This document shows, piece after piece, positions 1 through 4,432 of a stretch of 5,579 nucleotides of DNA. The position numbers and the translations under genes are program-made. The stretch covers positions 1 to 5,579 of the forward strand of contig WLLM01000062.1 in NCBI GenBank assembly GCA_009700715.1, read 5' to 3'. The notes below the pieces were generated by a model. The model made no database searches. It had not been told where the DNA came from and worked only from the letters and a program-made list of their open reading frames with translations. The stretch comes from Actinomycetota bacterium (GTDB lineage: Bacteria; Actinomycetota; Actinomycetes; Nanopelagicales; Nanopelagicaceae). Position 1 is the first letter of the stretch. Every line of letters starts with the position of its first letter.

Positions 1-248
1 GAGCCGGCCTTAGTTCCGATTACTACATCTTCACGTTTAAAGAGCGTTCCTATTAATCCACCGATAACGCGTTCTGCATCCCCATCTCCATAATGGCTCG
101 CGCTATCGATGTAATTTCCACCGGATTCGATAAAGGCTCGTGCCTGATCTGCCGCCTCGTGGGTATCTGTGTCTCGACCCCATGTCATCGTCCCCAGTCC
201 AAGGCGCGAAAGAGCGAGCCCTGATTTACCTGCGCGGCGGAGTTCCAT
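1..248 (-). CDS. Aldo/keto reductase, N-terminal fragment (cut by the left edge)
   Basis: The minus strand from ATG at 248 gives 82 residues without a stop, then leaves the window. The start MELRRAGKSGL followed by LSRLGLGTMTWG is the typical opening of the NAD(P)H-dependent aldo/keto reductase TIM barrel. The conserved segment near residues 46-64 (YIDSASHYGDGDAERVIGG) carries the expected Asp48 and Tyr53, and GTK at 78-80 supplies the catalytic Lys80. The fourth tetrad residue, His, would lie outside the window. The family reduces carbonyl compounds in the cytosol; the substrate cannot be told from this part. ATG 248 is preferred because a TAGGGT hexamer sits 7 nt upstream. A GTG at 257 is in frame but lies inside that hexamer. 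The gene is divergent from the phosphatase operon and shares its 50-bp control region. Family assignment is secure; its link to the operon is only positional. Confidence 0.93.
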   Translation of the reverse strand, partial: MELRRAGKSGLALSRLGLGTMTWGRDTDTHEAADQARAFIESGGNYIDSASHYGDGDAERVIGGLIGTLFKREDVVIGTKAG

Positions 249-255
249 GGCGGCC

Positions 256-261
256 ACCCTA
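256..261 (-). promoter_or_regulatory. Putative -10 element of the aldo/keto reductase gene (leaderless)
   Basis: Read on the minus strand, TAGGGT fits the actinobacterial TAnnnT -10 pattern and ends 7 nt before ATG 248. Transcription would therefore start at or next to the start codon. No convincing -35 is seen. The call rests on motif and spacing, and on three other starts in the window having the same geometry. Confidence 0.5.
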
Positions 262-267
262 GCAAGA

Positions 268-284
268 CGCAATTGAAAATTGCG
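268..284. promoter_or_regulatory. Perfect inverted repeat, possible operator between divergent genes
   Basis: The sequence CGCAATT-GAA-AATTGCG has two perfect 7-bp arms (268-274 and 278-284) around a 3-bp centre. It lies between the two outward-facing -10 hexamers at 256-261 and 287-292, within the -35/spacer zone of both proposed promoters. A bound dimeric regulator could act on both the aldo/keto reductase gene and the phosphatase-mshC operon. As RNA it would be a short hairpin with no T-run, and neither proposed transcript would contain it, so a terminator role is unlikely. The binding protein is unknown. Confidence 0.5.
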
Positions 285-286
285 GA

Positions 287-292
287 TAACCT
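287..292 (+). promoter_or_regulatory. Putative -10 element of the phosphatase-mshC operon (leaderless)
   Basis: TAACCT matches TAnnnT and ends 6 nt before ATG 299. The sequence between them (TCCAAC) has no Shine-Dalgarno motif. The first three bases, TAA, are also an in-frame stop, so the reading frame cannot begin upstream. The same hexamer TAACCT precedes metH with a 7-nt gap. A -35 is at best weak (AAGACG at 264-269). Confidence 0.55.
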
Positions 293-298
293 TCCAAC

Positions 299-994
299 AT
301 GACACGGATACTTTTGCTGCGACATGCGCACTCTGTTGCCAATGCGAAAGGCATTCTTGCCGGAAGAACCCCTGGAATAACGCTTTCAGAACGCGGAGTA
401 AAGCAATCACTTGAAGTTGCGACCCGATTGAAAGAGGTCACGTTCTCGCAGATTCGTATAAGTCCAATGGAACGTTGCGCTGAAACTGTGCAGCCTTTGA
501 TCGCAAACTTTTCAAAGACTGCAGCGAAGAAGATCAATATTGAAACTGACGATGATTTGGCAGAAGTTGATTACGGAAAATGGACTGGAAAGAAACTGGC
601 AGTACTTTCCAAGGAAAAGAGTTGGAAGATTGTTCAAGAGACGCCTAGTGCAATGTATTTTCCTGGTGGTGAAGGACTTCTCGATGTTCAAGCGCGAGCA
701 ATGCGTGGCTTAAATAAAGTCTCGAAGTCAGCGGGCTCGGAAACTAAATTGTTGGTAAGCCATGGAGATGTAATCAAGGCGATCGTGGCTAGCGTCCTCG
801 GAACTCATCTCGACCATTTCCAGAAGATCGTAATCGACCCGGCATCAATTACCGTCCTAGATTTCAATGGTAAGGATTATCGAGTTCTGACTTTAAACAA
901 CACTCTTGATCCAATTTCTTCGTTCCTTGTTCAACCGAAGAAATCTATGAAATCAATGGCGCTCCTCGGTGGCGGTTCCGGGCGAAAGCGCTAG
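299..994 (+). CDS. Histidine phosphatase family protein, MSMEG_4193 / Rv2135c type
   Basis: This 231-residue protein belongs to the histidine phosphatase (phosphoglycerate mutase-like) superfamily. The phosphate pocket is visible: the RHAHS motif gives Arg8 and the phospho-accepting His9, SPMERCAET gives Arg59, LAEVDYGKW gives the acid residue Glu89 or nearby Asp91, and VSHGD supplies the second catalytic His155. The early GILAGRTPGITLSERG segment and the Gly-rich basic tail (LGGGSGRKR) match the actinobacterial family described as MSMEG_4193-like putative phosphomutase. Family members are cytosolic phosphatases or mutases; the true substrate is not established. It opens an operon with a DUF3090 gene, an SCO1664-type gene and mshC, which makes a phosphorylated mycothiol precursor a plausible substrate (inference). 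An in-frame TAA at 287 fixes ATG 299 as the earliest start, and no ribosome binding site is visible, suggesting leaderless translation. The name phosphoglycerate mutase would be over-specific. Confidence 0.93.
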   Translation: MTRILLLRHAHSVANAKGILAGRTPGITLSERGVKQSLEVATRLKEVTFSQIRISPMERCAETVQPLIANFSKTAAKKINIETDDDLAEVDYGKWTGKKLAVLSKEKSWKIVQETPSAMYFPGGEGLLDVQARAMRGLNKVSKSAGSETKLLVSHGDVIKAIVASVLGTHLDHFQKIVIDPASITVLDFNGKDYRVLTLNNTLDPISSFLVQPKKSMKSMALLGGGSGRKR

Positions 995-997
995 CAA

Positions 998-1546
998 ATG
1001 AGTGGGCAAATATTTCTATTCGATCCAACTGAACGATTCGTTGTGGGCACAGTGGGCATTCCTGGAGAACGAACCTTCTTTTTACAAGCTCGAACAGGTT
1101 CTCGTCTGATCTCGGTATCGCTGGAAAAAGCACAGGTTGCCGCGTTGGCGGACCGAATTCAGCAGATACTTCGCGAGGTGCGCAGTTCCGAACCGTTAAC
1201 GATTTTCGAACGAATTGTTCGTGATGATGCACCGCTTGAAACTCCAATTGATGAAGAATTTCGAGTTGGAGTAATCGGTTTGGCTTATGTTTCGGATCGA
1301 AAATTGATTGAGATAGATCTCCAGGCGATGGCTGATAGTCAATCTGCGGAGGATGAAGAAGCTCTCATGGAGATTTCAGAGAGTCAAGATATTTTGCGAG
1401 TTCTGATTTCTTTAGGTTATGCCGAAAGTTTTGCTAAACGCGCTTTGGCAGTAGTTGGAGCTGGCAGAGCTCCGTGTCCATTCTGCGGTGGCCCAATCGA
1501 TCCGAGCGGACATCTTTGTCCGCGCGCTAATGGATATAGAAGATGA
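998..1546 (+). CDS. DUF3090 family protein with C-terminal CxxC...HxC metal site
   Basis: This 182-residue protein matches the actinobacterial DUF3090 family (Rv2134c-like), which has no assigned function. The first roughly 110 residues look like a beta-rich domain (IFLFDPTERFVVGTVGIPG, then TFFLQARTGSRLISVSLEK). An acidic linker follows near 113-130. The C-terminus holds a short zinc-ribbon-like knuckle with Cys160, Cys163, His172 and Cys174, ending in the conserved CPRANGYRR. Zinc binding is inferred from the motif. The gene starts three bases after the phosphatase stop, in the same frame, with only TAG CAA between the last sense codon and its ATG. Its end overlaps the next start by four bases. 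No good Shine-Dalgarno is seen, so translational coupling is likely. Constant association with a phosphatase, a kinase-like protein and mshC suggests a common pathway but does not say which reaction. Confidence 0.92.
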   Translation: MSGQIFLFDPTERFVVGTVGIPGERTFFLQARTGSRLISVSLEKAQVAALADRIQQILREVRSSEPLTIFERIVRDDAPLETPIDEEFRVGVIGLAYVSDRKLIEIDLQAMADSQSAEDEEALMEISESQDILRVLISLGYAESFAKRALAVVGAGRAPCPFCGGPIDPSGHLCPRANGYRR

Positions 1547-2271
1547 GCCAGGTTAATACTGAAGAGGTTGAAAAATTCTTACATGATCTCAGTCATGGCG
1601 CTTTGACAATATCGGGACGTCTTGTAGATGCATCTAATGCAACGCTATATGCCTCATGCGAAGTTAAAGATAGAACTCTGACGTGCATTTATAAGCCGAT
1701 AGCGGGGGAGCGTCCACTTTGGGATTTCCCAGATGGAACTTTGGCCAATCGTGAATATTTAACTTTTCTCATAAGCCATTGGCTTGGGTTGCATTTAGTT
1801 CCACCGACGGTTCTAAGGGATGGTCCATACGGAACCGGCATGGTTCAACTCTGGATAGATATTGATGAAAGTGTAGATTTAATGGAGTTCTTCAAGGAAG
1901 ATCTACCCGAACTTCGCAAGATTGCACTTTTGGATCTCATAACTAATAACACCGATCGCAAAATTGGACACTTAATTCCCACAACAGATGGTCGAATCTT
2001 TGGTTGCGATCACGGGGTTACTTTCCATGAAGAAGATAAGTTGCGAACTGTTCTGTGGCAATGGGCAGGCCGACCTTTTACATCAAATGAGTTGGAGATA
2101 TTGCAGCTAGCAGCGCTACTGATCGGCACTGAAAAGCGTGATGTAGTGCTCGGCCTTATTGAAGAAGAAGAATTGGCCGCGACTTTGGCTCGAATCGAGC
2201 GAGCGTTAACGGAAAAGAAGTTCCCAGAACCAAGTCAGGATTGGCCTGCAGTTCCCTGGCCACCGTTCTAA
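1543..2271 (+). CDS. SCO1664 family protein, PI3/4-kinase-like fold, function unknown
   Basis: This 242-residue protein corresponds to the actinobacterial SCO1664 family (Rv2133c-like), which is distantly related to phosphatidylinositol 3/4-kinases. Kinase-like landmarks are readable. CIYKP has Lys51 as the likely nucleotide-binding lysine, after a short beta-strand-rich start. LANREYLTFLISHWLGLHLVPPTVL (68-91) has Glu71, the likely salt-bridge acid. ALLDLITNNTDRKIGH (128-143) resembles the DRxxxN catalytic loop, with Asp138 as candidate base. GCDHG (154-158) takes the place of DFG, with Asp156. The residue five after Asp138 is His143, where lipid kinases have a metal-binding Asn, so activity or metal use may be unusual. 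The ATG overlaps the DUF3090 stop as ATGA, a sign of coupling. Neither ATP use nor a substrate has been shown here. Family membership is confident; kinase function is inferred. Confidence 0.9.
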   Translation: MSQVNTEEVEKFLHDLSHGALTISGRLVDASNATLYASCEVKDRTLTCIYKPIAGERPLWDFPDGTLANREYLTFLISHWLGLHLVPPTVLRDGPYGTGMVQLWIDIDESVDLMEFFKEDLPELRKIALLDLITNNTDRKIGHLIPTTDGRIFGCDHGVTFHEEDKLRTVLWQWAGRPFTSNELEILQLAALLIGTEKRDVVLGLIEEEELAATLARIERALTEKKFPEPSQDWPAVPWPPF

Positions 2272-2280
2272 GATGGCGCA

Positions 2281-3522
2281 ATGAAGGCTTGGTCTGATCT
2301 ATATATACCGCCTCTCGATTCGCGCTTTTCACTGAAGGCTCTCTCTTTGCATGACAGCGCTACAGCTTCAATCAACGCCTTGCCTGTAAAACCGATTTAT
2401 CGAATGTATGTATGTGGAATCACTCCATACGATGCTACTCATCTCGGACATGCCAATACCTATCTAGCCTTTGATCTAATCAATCGATACCTGCGCGCAA
2501 CAGGTGCACAAGTAAATTTTGTTGAGAATATTACTGATGTGGATGACCCGCTTCTTGAGCGAGCCATCCGAGATGGAGTGGACTGGAAAGATTTAGCGCA
2601 CTCTCAAATTGAGCTTTTCAAATCAGATATGGTCGCGCTCCATGTGATCCCTCCCGCCCATTACATCGGAGCAGTAGAAGCCATTCCGCAGGTAATAGCG
2701 GCGATAAAAGATCTACAAGCGAATAATTCAGTTTACAAAATTGATGAAGATCTTTACTTCGAAGTGCGTAGCGATAAAGATTTTGGTCGTCGCTCCAATT
2801 TAAGCCAGAGCGAGATGGAGAGAATATTCGCTGAGCGTGGGGGAGATCCAAAGAAAGCTGGGAAGAAAGATCCATTAGATGCCCTCTTGTGGCTAGCCCA
2901 GCGACCAAACGAGCCCGGATGGGAGAGCGAGTTTGGCATAGGACGTCCTGGTTGGCATATCGAATGCTGCGCAATCGCACTGAGTTATTTAGAGATATCT
3001 CCAGATGATAAGACTTCAGTTGATATCCAAGGTGGTGGAAGCGATTTGATCTTCCCGCATCATGAAATGTCTGCTGCGCAGTCGAAAATGATCAATGGAC
3101 GGGAGTTTGCTTCGCACTATGTACATGCCGGAATGATCGGTTTAGATGGTGAAAAGATGAGCAAGTCAAAAGGTAACTTGGTGCTCGTTTCTAATTTGTT
3201 GAAACAAGGACGCGATGCCATGGCTATTCGATTAGCACTGCTAGGCCATCACTACCGAAGCGATCACATGTGGGTAGAGCGAGATTTAACAACAGCAGAA
3301 ACGCTATTGGAGGATTTACGTGTCGCCCTTTCTCGTACAGAAGTTGCGCCAACCGATTCGACGATCGAAATTATCGCCGATTCTTTAGCAAATGATCTTG
3401 ATACTCCGAGTGCGATTAAAGCGCTCAAAGATTGGTTAGCACATACTAACTCGGGGTTAACTGGTGGAAGCCCAGGAGAGCTTTCTCGCGCAGTAGATTC
3501 CTTGTTGGGGATTGCTTTCTAA
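2281..3522 (+). CDS. mshC: L-cysteine:1D-myo-inositol 2-amino-2-deoxy-alpha-D-glucopyranoside ligase (mycothiol ligase)
   Basis: MshC activates cysteine with ATP and couples it to GlcN-inositol, the step before the final acetylation of mycothiol, the main actinobacterial thiol. The 413-residue length fits the family (about 410). The N-terminus MKAWSDLYIPPL and the signature MYVCGITPYDATHLGHANT (from residue 42) separate it from true cysteinyl-tRNA synthetase. HLGH (54-57) is the HIGH motif and KMSKS (292-296) the second ATP-binding loop. Cys45, Cys229 (in WHIECC) and His260 (in FPHHE) are the expected zinc ligands. Ser264 stands where CysRS has a Glu ligand, as expected for MshC. There is no anticodon-binding domain. 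The stretch between Cys229 and His260 (around EISPDDKTS) seems about six residues longer than in mycobacterial MshC and CysRS, from memory of those sequences. The ATG lies nine bases after the previous stop. An AAGATGG stretch just ahead may serve as a ribosome binding site. Confidence 0.96.
   Translation: MKAWSDLYIPPLDSRFSLKALSLHDSATASINALPVKPIYRMYVCGITPYDATHLGHANTYLAFDLINRYLRATGAQVNFVENITDVDDPLLERAIRDGVDWKDLAHSQIELFKSDMVALHVIPPAHYIGAVEAIPQVIAAIKDLQANNSVYKIDEDLYFEVRSDKDFGRRSNLSQSEMERIFAERGGDPKKAGKKDPLDALLWLAQRPNEPGWESEFGIGRPGWHIECCAIALSYLEISPDDKTSVDIQGGGSDLIFPHHEMSAAQSKMINGREFASHYVHAGMIGLDGEKMSKSKGNLVLVSNLLKQGRDAMAIRLALLGHHYRSDHMWVERDLTTAETLLEDLRVALSRTEVAPTDSTIEIIADSLANDLDTPSAIKALKDWLAHTNSGLTGGSPGELSRAVDSLLGIAF
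3519..3522. other. Convergent overlap of the mshC and PAC2 stop codons
   Basis: The four bases CTAA hold both stops: TAA of mshC on the plus strand at 3520-3522 and TAG of the PAC2 gene on the minus strand at 3521-3519. There is no intergenic DNA for a terminator. Only weak stems are seen nearby, such as ACGC/GCGT at about 3534-3549, and none has the usual GC-rich stem plus T-run. Confidence 0.95.
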
Positions 3523-4403
3523 TTACCTTCTTGACGCCTTAAAAAGCGTTCTAGTTCGCGGGCGATTTCATCTCCTGACACATCAGAAAAAGCCGCGCTA
3601 TCTTTACTCTCTTCTAAAGCTTTTACGTAGTCACCGATCTCACTATCTTCTTGGGTGAGCTCATCGACTTCCTTTTCCCACTCTTTCGCATGATCGGCTA
3701 ATTCACCGAGTGGGAGATCAATTTCTAGGAAATCTTCTAACGCATTAATTAGCGCAAGAGTGGCCTTTGGGGACGGTGAACTACTTGCATAGTGCGGAAC
3801 CGCAGCCCAAAGTGAGATTGCGTCGATTCCACGTCGCAGGCAAGCATCTTGAATAACACCGAGAATTCCCGTTGGACCTTCGTAGCGACTTACCTCAACA
3901 CCTAAGCGCTTAGCGATATCAGGATGCGCACCCGACCCAGTCACGGTAATTGGTCGACTATGAGGAGCATCTGCCAGCATCGATCCCAATGTAATAATCG
4001 TTGACACTTCTAAATCATCGGCTAGATCTAAGAGTTGATGGGTAAAAGTACGCCACTTCATAGAAGGTTCAACACCGCGAACTACTACGAAGTCGTTCTC
4101 AAATTGTGGTGTCGCTAGACCAAAGACCTGCGTTCCTGGCCAGATCAATGAACGAATTAACGAACCATCAATTTCAATCATCGGGCGATTTACCTGGAAG
4201 TCGTAGAACTCTTCAGAATCAACGTCAGCGATGAGATCTGGAATCAATTCGTTCTCTTCCGGAGCGTCAATATCGCCTGATTCGCTCCATATGCCTAAAA
4301 GGTGAGATACCGCACCGGTTGCTGCTTCTGCTGCATCATTCCAACCAGAGAATGCAATGACCATGATCGGTGATCGAAGCGCAGGTATCTTATGAATCTC
4401 CAC
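3519..4403 (-). CDS. PAC2 family protein (proteasome assembly chaperone 2-like)
   Basis: From GTG 4403 the product has 294 residues and matches the actinobacterial PAC2 family (Rv2125-like). Visible family blocks are MVIAFSGWNDAAEAATGAVSH near the N-terminus, YDFQVNRP, VVRGVEPSMKWRTF, LGSMLADAPHSRPITVTG, and YEGPTGILGVIQDAC, followed by LWAAVPHY. The last ~60 residues are charged and helical, ending in DEIARELERFLRR. The fold resembles eukaryotic proteasome assembly chaperone 2; the bacterial function is not established, and no proteasome gene is in this window. Two starts compete. GTG 4412 would add three residues, but GTG 4403 has TAAGGT exactly 7 nt upstream and also an AAGGTGG Shine-Dalgarno-like run 5 nt upstream, so it is preferred. 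The TAG stop shares bases with the mshC stop on the other strand. The gene diverges from metH across only 29 bp. Confidence 0.9.
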   Translation of the reverse strand: MEIHKIPALRSPIMVIAFSGWNDAAEAATGAVSHLLGIWSESGDIDAPEENELIPDLIADVDSEEFYDFQVNRPMIEIDGSLIRSLIWPGTQVFGLATPQFENDFVVVRGVEPSMKWRTFTHQLLDLADDLEVSTIITLGSMLADAPHSRPITVTGSGAHPDIAKRLGVEVSRYEGPTGILGVIQDACLRRGIDAISLWAAVPHYASSSPSPKATLALINALEDFLEIDLPLGELADHAKEWEKEVDELTQEDSEIGDYVKALEESKDSAAFSDVSGDEIARELERFLRRQEGN

Positions 4404-4410
4404 ATTGACC

Positions 4411-4416
4411 ACCTTA
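4411..4416 (-). promoter_or_regulatory. Putative -10 element of the PAC2 gene (leaderless)
   Basis: On the minus strand TAAGGT fits TAnnnT and ends 7 nt before GTG 4403, matching the geometry at the other starts. A second minus-strand hexamer, TACCGT at 4416-4421, also fits the pattern but ends only 3 nt before the alternative GTG 4412, which is too close. A -35-like TCGTCA at 4434-4439 is weak. Confidence 0.45.
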
Positions 4417-4419
4417 CGG

Positions 4420-4425
4420 TAACCT
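4420..4425 (+). promoter_or_regulatory. Putative -10 element of metH (leaderless)
   Basis: TAACCT, identical to the hexamer before the phosphatase operon, ends 7 nt before the metH GTG at 4433. The gap CTGGCAA has no Shine-Dalgarno. It lies only three bases from the opposing PAC2 -10 hexamer. Together they include TTAC-G-GTAA (4414-4422), a short symmetric element. No cobalamin riboswitch can fit upstream. Confidence 0.55.
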
Positions 4426-4432
4426 CTGGCAA

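Noticed and set aside
1207..1221. Inverted repeat CGAAC-GAATT-GTTCG inside the DUF3090 gene
   Set aside because: It lies inside a conserved coding region, the arms are only 5 bp and no promoter or T-run accompanies it; coding sequence explains it.
2618..2980. Minus-strand open frame of 120 codons opposite mshC
   Set aside because: It is a shadow of the mshC coding sequence, with no recognisable protein features and no promoter or ribosome binding site.
2281..3522. Annotation as cysteinyl-tRNA synthetase (cysS)
   Set aside because: The 413-residue length without an anticodon-binding domain, the ITPYDATHLGHA signature and Ser264 in place of the fourth zinc ligand indicate MshC.
3534..3549. 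Possible terminator stem ACGC...GCGT with an A-rich loop near the mshC end
   Set aside because: A four-base stem without a following T-run is too weak to call a terminator.
4405..4410. TTGACC, a good -35-like hexamer upstream of metH
   Set aside because: It is only 9 bp from the TAACCT -10 hexamer, while 16-18 bp is needed, and no suitable -10 lies at the right distance downstream.
4404..4432. Cobalamin riboswitch upstream of metH
   Set aside because: Only 29 bp separate the divergent start codons, far too little for this riboswitch, and metH appears leaderless.
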